DNA from: JACKIC01 sp964543795
GTDB lineage: Bacteria > Planctomycetota > UBA1135 > UBA2386
NCBI GenBank assembly: GCA_964543795.1
Contig: CAZIZN010000016.1
Coordinates: forward strand, 50,618 to 114,617
Reading direction: 5' to 3'
DNA length: 64,000 nt
Shown here: positions 17,442 through 26,332 of the stretch, one piece after another
Layout: each line of letters begins with the position of its first letter
Numbering within the stretch: the stretch's first letter is position 1
Notes under the pieces: generated by a model
The model's input: only the letters and a program-made list of their open reading frames with translations
Told to the model about the DNA's origin: nothing
Database searches by the model: none
Translations under genes and position numbers: made by a program

Positions 17442-19187
17442 ATGAGCAACAACAGAGCGCTTCTTCCTTGGTTGGTCACCTTCCTGGCTGCTGCCGCATG
17501 CGGCGGCGGCGGCGGCTCCACGCAGTCGGCCGGCAGCGGTCTGAGGTTCGTGACGCAGTCGCTGCCCGACGGCCGTTTCGGAGCCGCCTACGACGAGTCG
17601 ATCTCGGTCACCGGTGGCGAGGGTGGGTACGCGTGGCAGATGTCGTCGGGCACGCTCCCGCCGGGCCTCGTGCTCGACGTCAGCCGCTCCGACGCGACGA
17701 CGACGCTGCGCGGCACCCCGTCGAGCGACGGCGAATACGAGTTCTCGATCGATGTCGGCTCCGGCGGGTCGTCGATCTCGCACACGTTCCGCGTGAGCGT
17801 GGCGACGCATTCGAGCCTGGTCGACGGGTGGACCGATTTCCCGGCCCAGCCGGGTGCGCGCGTGATCCACGTGAGCGCAACCGGTGACGACTCTGCCGAC
17901 GGGAGCCTGGCGACGCCGCGTCGCACCTTGGCCGGCGGCTACGCACTCCTCCGCGACGGGCAGCCCGACTGGCTGCTGCTCAAGCGCGGCGACACCTTTC
18001 CGCTGACGGGGTCGTTCCAGTGGGGCAAGTCCGGTCCTGCGACGGGCAGCGGATGGATGCGTCTTGGTGCCTACGGCGACGAGAACGCCCCTCGCCCCGT
18101 GCTCGACAGCCAGGGCGGCTACATCGTCATCTCGCCCGGCTACCAGTCCTCGCGCGTCCTGAGCCGACTCGCGATGACGGACGTCCATCTGTCCGCCACG
18201 AGCCGGATCGCCAACTCGGGAACGACGAGCTCGAACATCAACGCGATCCAGGTCGTCGCGATCTCCTGGCAGGGAACGGGCTATCCCGTGCGCGACCTGC
18301 TGTTCGAGAACTTCCGCATCAGTGGCTTCACGATGGGCCTCGTGGCGGACGACAACGCGGTCAACGGCTTGACGATCCGGCGTTGCATCTTCGACCGCAT
18401 CTTCGGCGTGAACACCGGCCACTCGTCGGCGGTCATCGCCGGTGCGGCCAACTGGCTGATCGAAGACAACCTGTTCTACCGAGTGATGTCGCCCGACATC
18501 GCGGGTGTCGGCAGCAGCGCCTACAGCGGCTTCTCGCACTCGGTGTACGTCACTGCCGCAGCATCCAACGTCGTGTCGCGAGGCAACATCATGATCAAGG
18601 CCCCCGATGCGGTGATGCAGCGGGCCGGCGGCGTCTACTCACGGAACGTCAGCGCGCACACGAACATCGGCGGCAACGTCGGGCAGGCCTGGGGCGTGAC
18701 CCCGGTGGCGGGTGGCGTCGTCGCCCACGTGTCCGAGAACCTCGCGTTGAACTCGATGGGCGGCAACTTCTTCCTCGGCAACATCAACTCTGGTGTGGTC
18801 GAGTCGAATCTGTTGCTGCAGGACATGGATGGGCAGGCCGTGACGAGCTTCAACCTGGTCTCGCGCAACAACTCGGGCACCGGCGTGAACATCGGCGTGC
18901 ACAACACCGTGTTCACGTCGAATCTGATCTGCGGTGGCATCAGCTACAACCCCGGGGACACCGCCAGCTTCAGTGGCCTCACCTTCAGCGGCAACCAGAC
19001 CAACCTGGGCCCCACGTCGACCAGCATCGCGAACTACCTGCAGGCCGTCGGGTGGTCGGGCTCGACCGTCGACGATTGGGCGCAGCACCTGATGATCCGG
19101 GACCGCACGACCTTCACGGTCAACCAGCTCTCGGCCTCCGTCATCAACTTCTACCGCGAGCACTACGCTCTGCCGCCGCTCGACTGA
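17442..19187 (+). CDS. Secreted lipoprotein with Ig-like and right-handed beta-helix domains
   Basis: A 581-residue protein has a lipoprotein signal ending FLAAAAC (Cys about 20), followed by a glycine-rich spacer. A putative Ig-fold (He_PIG-like; SLPDGRFGAAYDESISV, GTLPPGLVLD, LRGTPSSDGEYEF) spans about 30-125. The rest is beta-helix-like, with repeated short strands of the type NWLIEDNLFYR, SENLALNSM and VVSRNNSG. Parallel beta-helix proteins of this kind often bind or cleave polysaccharides. No catalytic residues can be assigned. The 279-bp gap before it shows no gene. Its last 25 bp overlap the end of the converging GT4 gene. Confidence 0.78.
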   Translation: MSNNRALLPWLVTFLAAAACGGGGGSTQSAGSGLRFVTQSLPDGRFGAAYDESISVTGGEGGYAWQMSSGTLPPGLVLDVSRSDATTTLRGTPSSDGEYEFSIDVGSGGSSISHTFRVSVATHSSLVDGWTDFPAQPGARVIHVSATGDDSADGSLATPRRTLAGGYALLRDGQPDWLLLKRGDTFPLTGSFQWGKSGPATGSGWMRLGAYGDENAPRPVLDSQGGYIVISPGYQSSRVLSRLAMTDVHLSATSRIANSGTTSSNINAIQVVAISWQGTGYPVRDLLFENFRISGFTMGLVADDNAVNGLTIRRCIFDRIFGVNTGHSSAVIAGAANWLIEDNLFYRVMSPDIAGVGSSAYSGFSHSVYVTAAASNVVSRGNIMIKAPDAVMQRAGGVYSRNVSAHTNIGGNVGQAWGVTPVAGGVVAHVSENLALNSMGGNFFLGNINSGVVESNLLLQDMDGQAVTSFNLVSRNNSGTGVNIGVHNTVFTSNLICGGISYNPGDTASFSGLTFSGNQTNLGPTSTSIANYLQAVGWSGSTVDDWAQHLMIRDRTTFTVNQLSASVINFYREHYALPPLD

Positions 19188-20404
19188 TCGGCGCGACCCG
19201 GGCGATCGGCACCGAAAGCCTTCCAGAGATCCTCGGCGATCGCCTCGATCCGGTGCCGCGAAACCAGCTCGGAACGCGCCTCGCGTCCGAGCTGGTTGAG
19301 TTCCTGGGGCGTTCGATCGAGGCACTCGGCCATCGCCTTCGCGAGGCCGATGGGGTCGCTCGCGCTGTAGATCCAGCCCGTGCGCCCGGGCAGTACCAGC
19401 TCGGGGATGCCGGTCAAGGCGGGGGCGATGGCGGGCCGCTGCCGCGCGAACGCCTCCATGATGACCACCGGCAGGCCTTCGGCGAGGCTCGACATCACGA
19501 GGCCTCGCGATTCGTCGAGCAGGGTGCGGATCTCGCTGCTGCTGCGCCAGCCCAGCAGCTCGATCGTGTCCGCGAGCCCCGCGGCGTCGAGTTCGCGCCG
19601 GACCTCGTCGACGGGGCGGCCGCCGCCGACGACGCGTAGCTTGAAGCGCCGGCCCTGCTCGCGCAGCCGCCCGCAGGCCTGCAGGAGCAGCGGGAACCCC
19701 TTCTCCGGCGCGAGTCGGCCGATCCACAGGAAGGGCGCCTCGGCGGTGATCGGCGGCGGTTCCCCAGCGAGGAACTGCTCGTCGACTCCGCAGCGCACGA
19801 TCACGACGCGGTCCCAGCGGTCCGGGTCCGTGTAGCGCAGCAACTGGCTGCGGCAGTGGTGCGTGATCGCGACGACGAACTTCGCGTGACGCACCTTCTC
19901 TCGCAGGCCGATGCCGATCGCCCGGTCGAACTCCTCCCAGCCGTGAACCGTGAAACTGAAGGGGATGTCGGCCAACCGACTGGCCAGCATCGCCACGGTG
20001 GCCGAGTTCGTGCCGAAGTGCGCGTGGATGTGCGAGGTGCCCGGCGCGAGCGAGCGCACCAGGCGACACGCCTCCATCAGATAGGCGACGTGCGCGGCGA
20101 GCGTGCGGTCCGCGAAGCGGTAGCACGCCCACAGGCGGCGCAGCGATCCCAGGAAGCGCACGGGGTGCGTGAGCAGGCACAGCAGCGTGGTGAGGCACAG
20201 CGCCGGCACGTCTCTGCTGCTGCCCAGCAGGACCTGTGTGCGCTCCAGCTCCCGCGCTTCGGGGCCGCCGGTCCACGGAATCGAGCCTGGGCGCACCGAG
20301 AAGCGTTGGATCACCGCGCCTCGACGCTCGAGGGCGACGATCTCGCGCAAGATGAAGGAGTGGCTCGGCGCCGGATACAGGTTGACCAGGTAGGCGACCT
20401 TCAC
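19163..20404 (-). CDS. Family 4 glycosyltransferase
   Basis: A 413-residue GT-B enzyme starts at GTG 20404 (MKVAYLVNLYPAPSHSFI, then EIVALERRG). HIHAHFGTNSA marks the N-terminal half, WIGRLAPEKGFPLLLQA the start of the donor domain, and SLAEGLPVVIMEAFA (E-x7-E near residue 300-310) the nucleotide-sugar site. The start sequence is like that of colanic-acid/exopolysaccharide mannosyl- or galactosyltransferases (WcaL group). It retains anomeric configuration by family membership. With asnB and the GT2 gene it suggests a surface glycan locus. Confidence 0.87.
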   Translation of the reverse strand: MKVAYLVNLYPAPSHSFILREIVALERRGAVIQRFSVRPGSIPWTGGPEARELERTQVLLGSSRDVPALCLTTLLCLLTHPVRFLGSLRRLWACYRFADRTLAAHVAYLMEACRLVRSLAPGTSHIHAHFGTNSATVAMLASRLADIPFSFTVHGWEEFDRAIGIGLREKVRHAKFVVAITHHCRSQLLRYTDPDRWDRVVIVRCGVDEQFLAGEPPPITAEAPFLWIGRLAPEKGFPLLLQACGRLREQGRRFKLRVVGGGRPVDEVRRELDAAGLADTIELLGWRSSSEIRTLLDESRGLVMSSLAEGLPVVIMEAFARQRPAIAPALTGIPELVLPGRTGWIYSASDPIGLAKAMAECLDRTPQELNQLGREARSELVSRHRIEAIAEDLWKAFGADRPGRADQSSGGRA

Positions 20405-20576
20405 CGCGCAGTTCCTCTCGATTCCGAGAGCGCGATGGGGGGTGGTGCGAGGCGTGGCCGTCGTTCCGGGGTCGAGGTCATGGGGCGCCGAGCGAATGCG
20501 ATCGCGTCTCGCGATGGGTCGTTGGATCGCGGCCGATCCTATCGCCTCGCCCGGCGCCGCGGACCGCGGAGCGCGC

Positions 20577-21014
20577 TCAGTTCGCGCGCACCGAGATCTT
20601 GTTGGGCCGCGACTCCGGGGTCTTCGGCACGGTCACGGACAGCACGCCCTGCTTGTAGACGGCTTCGATGCCGTTGGCCGATGCGTTCTTGGGCAACACG
20701 ATCGCGCGCGACATCTGGCCGTAGCGGTGCTCGACGCGGTGCCAGCGTTTGCCCTGCTCCTCGCGCTGGTCGCGCCGCTCCGCCGTGACGGTCAGGGTGT
20801 TGTCGTGCATCTGCACGTCGATGTCCTTCTCTTCGAGGCCGGGCATCTCGAACGCCAGTTCGTAGGCCTGGTCGGTCTCGGCGATGTTGGCGCGCAGGGC
20901 GACCGCCTCCGAGCCGTAGAAGTCCTGCAAGGCGTCGCCGAAGAGGCGGCCGAACAGGTTCTCGAAGGGGTCGCGCAGGCTGGGGAGACGCTGTGGATTC
21001 GTGGTCTTCTGCAT
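20577..21014 (-). CDS. Small heat-shock protein, Hsp20 family
   Basis: A 145-residue protein has an alpha-crystallin domain from about 40 to 140: IAETDQAYELAFEMPGLEEKD, DNTLTVTAERR and the end signature YKQGVLSVTVPK. It is an ATP-independent holdase that keeps unfolding proteins soluble. The ATG at 21014 has AGGAG seven bases upstream on the minus strand. Upstream there are repeated GCCA-N3-TGGC palindromes (separate entry), which could be an operator. Confidence 0.92.
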   Translation of the reverse strand: MQKTTNPQRLPSLRDPFENLFGRLFGDALQDFYGSEAVALRANIAETDQAYELAFEMPGLEEKDIDVQMHDNTLTVTAERRDQREEQGKRWHRVEHRYGQMSRAIVLPKNASANGIEAVYKQGVLSVTVPKTPESRPNKISVRAN

Positions 21015-21066
21015 GGTCTTGCTCCTGTCGTTGGAACGGTCCGAGGGCCCTGGATGCAACACCGGT

Positions 21067-21180
21067 GCCAAAGTGGCGAAGCGAGTCGTAAGCCATGTTT
21101 TCAAATGCGGTTGAAGTTGCGATCGACCTTGCGACGGAGGTTGGTCCGGGCGCCATTTCGGCATGCATGGCCAAAGTGGC
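21067..21180. repeat. Repeated palindrome GCCAAAGTGGC upstream of hsp20
   Basis: The same 11-mer GCCAAAGTGGC, itself an inverted repeat (GCCA-N3-TGGC), occurs at 21067-21077 and again at 21170-21180. A weaker copy, GCCATTTCGGC, lies at 21152-21162. The first copy is about 53 bp before the hsp20 start, and the last is just beyond the end of the CYTH-CHAD gene. Repeats in a promoter region of a stress gene may be a repressor or activator site. Nothing else shows what would bind. Confidence 0.4.
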
Positions 21181-21208
21181 AGCCGCGGTTCCCTGCGCGC
21201 AGGCGGGA

Positions 21209-22750
21209 TCAGTCCAGGAGGCCGCGCCAGGTGCGCTTGCGGGACGCCCGCCGGCAGCGGGCGAGCGCCGCCTGGCGCGCGTCCCGCGCCGCCGCGGCGT
21301 GCCACGTGGCGAGGCCGCCGAGCGCGGCGAGGCTCGCCGCGGTCGCCGAGGCCGGACGGTCGACCAGAGCGAGCAGTCGCTGGCTCGCCAGCTCGTGGTC
21401 GCAGACGTCGCCGAGGACTTGCTGCAGCCGCACCACCCGGCGCAGCACGCGCGCCTCGACCAGGCCGGTCGGCCGGCCGAAGTCCTCGCACAGGTAACGC
21501 AAGCGCTTGTTCGCGAGGCGCAGGCGGTGCAGATCGGCGAGTGGCGGGTCGTCGGACAGGCGTCCGGCCTTCTTGCGGACCGAGGCTGCCGCGTGTTGCA
21601 GGCGCGGTCGCAGCAGATCGGCCAGCGGCATGGTCGCCCCCGCACTCCCGGTCGCGATCGTCCGCAGGTCGCCGAGCAGGGCCTGATGCTCCGCGAGGCG
21701 TTCGGTGGAACGCAGCCAATCGACCAGGTGGGCGCGCGTGGCCGCGTGTTCCCTCTCGAGCCACTCGGCCACGGGCGCGGTCGCACTGCGCAGGTCCCCG
21801 GGCAGACTCGCCGCGGCGCTCTCGAGGCCCACCGCGAGCACGTCGAGGTCGCGCACCGCGCCGAAACGGCGGCTGACCGCCGCCAGGCGGGCGCGGATCG
21901 AATCGGCGGCGCCGATCGGCCAGAGTTCCGCGAAGGCCTGGACGATGCTGCGGAGTCGCCGCAGCGCCACGCGAACTGCATGCACGTGCTCCGGGGCCGG
22001 GTCCTGCCGGACCTTAGCTTCGGCGGCCTGCAGCGTCGCGAGGTGGCCTTCCACGGCGCGCGCCACGGCCCGGCCCGCGGGCTCGTCGGGGCGCAGGGCT
22101 TCGGGGCACGTCGTCGGTCGGCGCATCCCGAGCAGGGCGGCGGCGTGCCCCGGCTTGTCGGTGGTCGCCGGCTCCAGTGCGAGGGTGTGGGCAAGTTCCC
22201 CGGCCACCTGCCCGGCGAACGCGGAGTCGCCGAGCGCCTCGAGCTCGATCTCCTCGAACCGGGCGCTGCGCGCGCCGGCGTGCGCGGTGACCCGATCGAT
22301 CGCCAGTTCGCAGGCGTCCCGGCCGTCGTGCTGCAGGACCCGATGCTCGCGCACGACGTCGAGCCGCATCACGACCACGAGCGGGTTGGCGCACACGTAG
22401 GGTTCGACTGCGTCGCGGAGCAGCTCGGGCAGCTGCGTCGCGAACTGCGGTGTGCCGGGATCGGGCCACTCGGCGACGATCTCGGTGCGCTCGAAGCGCG
22501 CGCCGTTCTGCGCTGCTCGCGCCTTGCACGTCAGCTCGCCGCCGCGATCGCCGCGCCGCAGTCGCAGGCCGGTCCCCGCCCGCGCCAGCGAGCCGTTCGC
22601 ATCGTCCAGGTAGAGATCCGTGTGCGTGGTGAACGTGGCCGATCGCACGGGCACCCCGGCTTCGCGCAGCCGCGCATCGACGGCCGCGACCTCGAGCGGG
22701 CGCGCGGCGCGCAGCTTGTATTCGATCTCGAGTCGGCCGGCGGGCGGCAT
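21209..22750 (-). CDS. CYTH-CHAD domain protein (triphosphate/polyphosphate-binding)
   Basis: A 513-residue protein begins with a CYTH domain (residues 1-200; ExExK motif in LEIEYKLR, then TDLYLDDANGSL, LRLRRG and FEEIELE). A histidine-rich helical CHAD domain follows (about 225-490; HVHAVRVALRRLRS, LHRLRLANKRLRYL). CYTH enzymes hydrolyse inorganic triphosphate or related compounds, and CHAD domains bind polyphosphate granules. It follows the Ppx gene with 14 bp between them on the same strand, so both probably act on polyphosphate. Confidence 0.9.
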   Translation of the reverse strand: MPPAGRLEIEYKLRAARPLEVAAVDARLREAGVPVRSATFTTHTDLYLDDANGSLARAGTGLRLRRGDRGGELTCKARAAQNGARFERTEIVAEWPDPGTPQFATQLPELLRDAVEPYVCANPLVVVMRLDVVREHRVLQHDGRDACELAIDRVTAHAGARSARFEEIELEALGDSAFAGQVAGELAHTLALEPATTDKPGHAAALLGMRRPTTCPEALRPDEPAGRAVARAVEGHLATLQAAEAKVRQDPAPEHVHAVRVALRRLRSIVQAFAELWPIGAADSIRARLAAVSRRFGAVRDLDVLAVGLESAAASLPGDLRSATAPVAEWLEREHAATRAHLVDWLRSTERLAEHQALLGDLRTIATGSAGATMPLADLLRPRLQHAAASVRKKAGRLSDDPPLADLHRLRLANKRLRYLCEDFGRPTGLVEARVLRRVVRLQQVLGDVCDHELASQRLLALVDRPASATAASLAALGGLATWHAAAARDARQAALARCRRASRKRTWRGLLD

Positions 22751-22764
22751 GTGCGCCGTCAGGG

Positions 22765-24312
22765 TCAGGTGGGCAGGACGAGCTGCGGTTCGCGACCGAG
22801 CAGCTGCGCGAACAGTAGCCCCTTCTCCTGGATCGCGCGGGCCTCGAGCGTGAGACGCGTCTTCGGATCCCCGTCGAGCGTGGGCGTCAGTTCGAGGCGG
22901 GTGCCGCGCACCGCCACGTGCACGCCTCGGACCACCGAAGCGTGCTGGCGGTCCAGCGCATCGGCCAGGCGCAGGATTGCGGCGAGGCGTTCGACGATCG
23001 TCCGTTCCTTGCGGCGCAGGCGGCCGAACTCCTCGTGCTCGCGGTTGGGCGGCGCCTTGCGGTGGTAGCGAGCCAGCAGCGCCACGATCTGGCGCTCCTC
23101 GTCGGTCAGGCCGACGAGCTCGCTCGACTCGATCAGGTACTGCGAATGCTTGTGGTGGCCGTCGTTGTTGACGGCCACACCGACGTCGTGGAGCAGCGCC
23201 GCGGCTTCGAGGAAGACGCGGGCGCGGCCGTCCAGCCCGTGCAGTGCCCTGGTCTGGTCGAAGATCTGGCGCGCGAGCGTGAGCACCGTCTCGGCATGGT
23301 CCGACTCGTAGTGGAAGCGGCGGCCCATGGCGCGGCACGACTGCAACACCACTTCGACGTGGTCCTCGACCGCGAACGGTTGCAGGTGGCCGCGCACGAT
23401 CTCCTGCAGCAGGCCGTCCTTGATGCCGACCCGCGGCACCAGCACCCGGTCGACGTCCGCCAGTTCGGCGAGCCGCGCGTAGACGATGCCGGCCGGCACG
23501 ATCGTGTCGGCGCGATCGGGCCGCAGGCTCCGCTTCTCCATGCGCGCCTGCACCGACATCGCGGCGAGGTCGCGCACCTCCGCCCGCAGATCGGCGAGGT
23601 TGCAGGTGTCGACGCCGTCCGGCTTGCGCGAGCCGTTGCGTGCGAAGACGAGATCGGCGAGCGACTCGACGTTGCCGCCGACCGCGACGTAGCGATCGAT
23701 CTTCACGCCCCCGAAGCGATCGACGATGCGCCGTTCGAGGCCGCGGATGTGCTTCTCCAGCAGATCCACGAAGGACTCGCCCGGGCTCTCGACCTGCGAC
23801 AGCGATTCGAGCATGCGCAACGCGCCGAGGCGGTAGGAGTCCGCGCTGACGACTTGTCCGCGGTCGACCAGGACCACCTCGACGGAGCCGCCGCCGACGT
23901 CGACGAGGAGCGACCGGCCCTTGCTCATGTCGACCCGCGTCTCGACGCCGAGCTTGAGCAGGTAGGACTCCTGCGTGCCCGAGATCACCTCGACCTCGAT
24001 GTTGCAGGTCTCGCGCAGGCGATCCACGAGCACGTCGCGGTTGAGCGCGTCGCGCATCGCCGAGGTGGCGATCGCACGGATCGTGCCCACCTGCAGGCGG
24101 TCGCACGAGGCGCGGAAGCGGCGGAAGCCGTCGACGACCTCCGACAGCGTCTGCTCGGGAATCTGCCCGGTGTGGAACACGTCGCGCCCGAGTCGGACGG
24201 GCAGACGGTGGCTCTCCAGCACGGCGACGACGCCGCCCGTGGTCTCGGCGATCACGAAGCGGATCGCATTGGAGCCCATGTCGACGATGCCGATGCGCGT
24301 GGGGGCCACCAT
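22765..24312 (-). CDS. ppx: Ppx/GppA exopolyphosphatase with C-terminal HD domain
   Basis: A 515-residue enzyme starts at ATG 24312 (RIGIVDMGSNAIRF, phosphate-1 motif). It has the catalytic Glu region SGTQESYL, LVDVGGGSVEV (phosphate 2), and a C-terminal HD-like domain with LLHDVGVAVNNDGHHKHS. It removes terminal phosphate from polyphosphate or pppGpp. It forms a two-gene operon with CYTH-CHAD. The divergent sigma factor gene begins 99 bp away, and the region between must hold both promoters. Confidence 0.9.
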   Translation of the reverse strand: MVAPTRIGIVDMGSNAIRFVIAETTGGVVAVLESHRLPVRLGRDVFHTGQIPEQTLSEVVDGFRRFRASCDRLQVGTIRAIATSAMRDALNRDVLVDRLRETCNIEVEVISGTQESYLLKLGVETRVDMSKGRSLLVDVGGGSVEVVLVDRGQVVSADSYRLGALRMLESLSQVESPGESFVDLLEKHIRGLERRIVDRFGGVKIDRYVAVGGNVESLADLVFARNGSRKPDGVDTCNLADLRAEVRDLAAMSVQARMEKRSLRPDRADTIVPAGIVYARLAELADVDRVLVPRVGIKDGLLQEIVRGHLQPFAVEDHVEVVLQSCRAMGRRFHYESDHAETVLTLARQIFDQTRALHGLDGRARVFLEAAALLHDVGVAVNNDGHHKHSQYLIESSELVGLTDEERQIVALLARYHRKAPPNREHEEFGRLRRKERTIVERLAAILRLADALDRQHASVVRGVHVAVRGTRLELTPTLDGDPKTRLTLEARAIQEKGLLFAQLLGREPQLVLPT

Positions 24313-24411
24313 GGCTGGGCACCGTAGCGCCGAGTTCGTGCGATGCACGCGGCGCGGAGCGGCGTTCCCAGAGGGCTTCCACCGCGCGGCTGCCGCCGCG
24401 ATGATGTCGCG

Positions 24412-25047
24412 ATGCCGGAGCCGAAGGATCCTCCTCGCCGCGAACCCCTGTTGTCGAGCACGCTGCACCACGTCAAGGCCGTACAGGGCGACGTCGATGC
24501 CGACCTGTCGTGGGCGAACTTGCACGAGAAGGTGGTGCGCTGGGTCACCGAGGCCGCGCAGGGAGCCAACCTGCCGCCCGACAAGAGCCTCGACGACCTG
24601 ACCCAGGACGTGTTGCTGCAGGTCTTCCGCGACATCGGCGAATTCCAGGTCGAGCCGGGCGCCTCGTTCTCCGGCTGGGTGCGCACGATCGCGCAGCGCA
24701 AGCTGCACGACATCTGGCGGCGGGCGCGCGCCAAGAAGCGCGGCGGCGGCAAGCAGCGACATCTCGGCGACTTCGACGAGACCGGCGGCCGCGAGCGCTT
24801 CGCCGACGAACGTGAGTTCCGGCAGAGCATGTTCGTGCGCCTGGGCGAACTCGGCGACGCGTTGCAGCGCGCGCTCGGCGAACTCGGCGACAAACACAAG
24901 CGCGTGATCGAACTGCGCCTGTTCCAGGGCAAGTCGTTCGCGGAGATCGCGCCGCTGCTCGGCTACACGAAAGAGGTCACCGTGCGCTCCTTGCACATGC
25001 GCGCGCTACAGCAGCTGCAGGAGCTGCTGGCGCCGTTCCGCGACTGA
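24412..25047 (+). CDS. RNA polymerase sigma factor, ECF/sigma-70 family
   Basis: A 211-residue protein has a sigma region 2 (about 30-105; DLTQDVLLQVFRDIGEF, FSGWVRTIAQRKLHDIWRR) and a region 4 helix-turn-helix (KRVIELRLFQGKSFAEIA, then EVTVRSLHMRALQQL) near the C-terminus. The two are joined by a basic, variable linker. There is no region 3, as in ECF factors. No anti-sigma gene lies next to it. The ATG at 24412 was chosen because further upstream the frame has no start codon with a good context. Confidence 0.88.
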   Translation: MPEPKDPPRREPLLSSTLHHVKAVQGDVDADLSWANLHEKVVRWVTEAAQGANLPPDKSLDDLTQDVLLQVFRDIGEFQVEPGASFSGWVRTIAQRKLHDIWRRARAKKRGGGKQRHLGDFDETGGRERFADEREFRQSMFVRLGELGDALQRALGELGDKHKRVIELRLFQGKSFAEIAPLLGYTKEVTVRSLHMRALQQLQELLAPFRD

Positions 25048-25103
25048 GCCGGTCGCGACTGAGCAGGTGGTGCTGCCCGCCGCCTGGCTCGGTGCGCGGT
25101 GCG

Positions 25104-26255
25104 TCAGTCGTTGATCCGTTTGCCGTCGCCGCTGGACGGCGTCTGACCGCTCCTGGCGCGGATCGGCCCGGCTGGTCCGGCGGGGCCCGAACGGGTCGGG
25201 CCCGAGGGTCCTGCCGGCCCCGGTGCCGCCTCGTCCGCGCGGGTCGGCCTGCCGGCAGGTGCGCCCGTCGGCACGGTGGCCGGAGCCTTGGCCGGCGGCG
25301 CCACGATCGGCGGAGCGGCGCCGTGGAAGTGGAAGTGCACCTCGCCATCCTCGTTGTTGACGACGATGTTGCCCGATGGCGCGGGCGCGCCGGGCGGCGC
25401 CGTCGGCGCCGCGGCGGTAGCGATGTCGGCGCGCGGCCGTTCCGCGGCGCGCAGGAGTCGCTGCAGGCGTTCGTTCTCCGCGCGCAGGCGATCGAGTTCG
25501 GCCGAGCCGTCGTTGCGTGTGCGCGCCAGATCCTCGTTGACCGCGGCACGCAGTCGTTCGATGGCGATGCGCTCTTCGCGCAGCCGCTCGATCGCGACGG
25601 TCCGCTCGCGGTCGCCGCCGTCCGCAGCGCGCTCGCGCGGCCGCTGGCTCTCCTCGAGCGCCCGGCGCAGCTCGGCCAGTTCGCGCTGCATGGCCTGGGC
25701 CTGCTGCTCTTGTTCGCGGCGGGTGCGTTCGAGTTGCGCACGCAGTTCCTGCGCCTCGCGCGTCGCCTGCGTGACCCGCTCCTGCTGCTTGCGGCCGTCC
25801 GCCCGCTGGCGTTCGAGTTCTTGACGGGCCTTCTGCACTTCGGCCGCGTGCTGATCCTTGGCCTTGGCGATCGCCTTGCGCAGCTCCTCGGCTTCGCCCG
25901 CGAGGCGGGCGCGCTCGGCGGTCAGCTCGCGCGCGCCGCTCTCGAACCGCGCGATCGAGTGCTGCAGCCGGGCCTGTTCCTCCCGGCTCGCCGCCAGAGC
26001 CTGCTCGCGCGCGCGCAGGGCCTCGGTGAGGCGGGCGACCTCGGCTTCGGACTTCTGCTGCCGGCTGAGGCGCTCCTGCTCCTGCTGTTCACGGCTTTGC
26101 TCGAGCGACTGCAGATGGCCGTCCATGCGGGCCAGTTGCGCTTCGAGCCGGGACACGGTCGCCTGCAGCGCCTTGTGCTCCTCCTGCGCGACGCAGCTCG
26201 AGGTGGCCAAGGTGAGCAGGGTGCACAGGGAGGACAAAGCGAGACTTCTGGACAT
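25104..26255 (-). CDS. Coiled-coil lipoprotein with Pro/Gly-rich tail
   Basis: A 383-residue protein has a lipoprotein signal (lipobox LATSSC, about residues 16-21), then about 270 residues of almost continuous Glu/Arg/Gln-rich coiled coil, then a patch reading NEDGEVHFHFHG, and a tail rich in Pro, Ala and GPAGP-type triplets. The His-Phe-His patch could bind a metal. I recognise no enzyme family. It may be a periplasmic structural or tethering protein. It converges on the sigma factor gene (56 bp apart) and is divergent from the TIM-barrel gene. Confidence 0.72.
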   Translation of the reverse strand: MSRSLALSSLCTLLTLATSSCVAQEEHKALQATVSRLEAQLARMDGHLQSLEQSREQQEQERLSRQQKSEAEVARLTEALRAREQALAASREEQARLQHSIARFESGARELTAERARLAGEAEELRKAIAKAKDQHAAEVQKARQELERQRADGRKQQERVTQATREAQELRAQLERTRREQEQQAQAMQRELAELRRALEESQRPRERAADGGDRERTVAIERLREERIAIERLRAAVNEDLARTRNDGSAELDRLRAENERLQRLLRAAERPRADIATAAAPTAPPGAPAPSGNIVVNNEDGEVHFHFHGAAPPIVAPPAKAPATVPTGAPAGRPTRADEAAPGPAGPSGPTRSGPAGPAGPIRARSGQTPSSGDGKRIND

Positions 26256-26332
26256 CGGGGGTGCTCCGCTAAGGTGGCGGCTCGAACGAGCGGTGCGCAG
26301 GCTACGTGCGGCCGCCGATCCGGAACAGTCCT

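Noticed and set aside
13522..17445. Long plus-strand frame across dtd, asnB and the GT2 gene
   Set aside because: Its product is low-complexity and lies opposite or out of frame with three well-recognised genes; high GC keeps frames open by chance.
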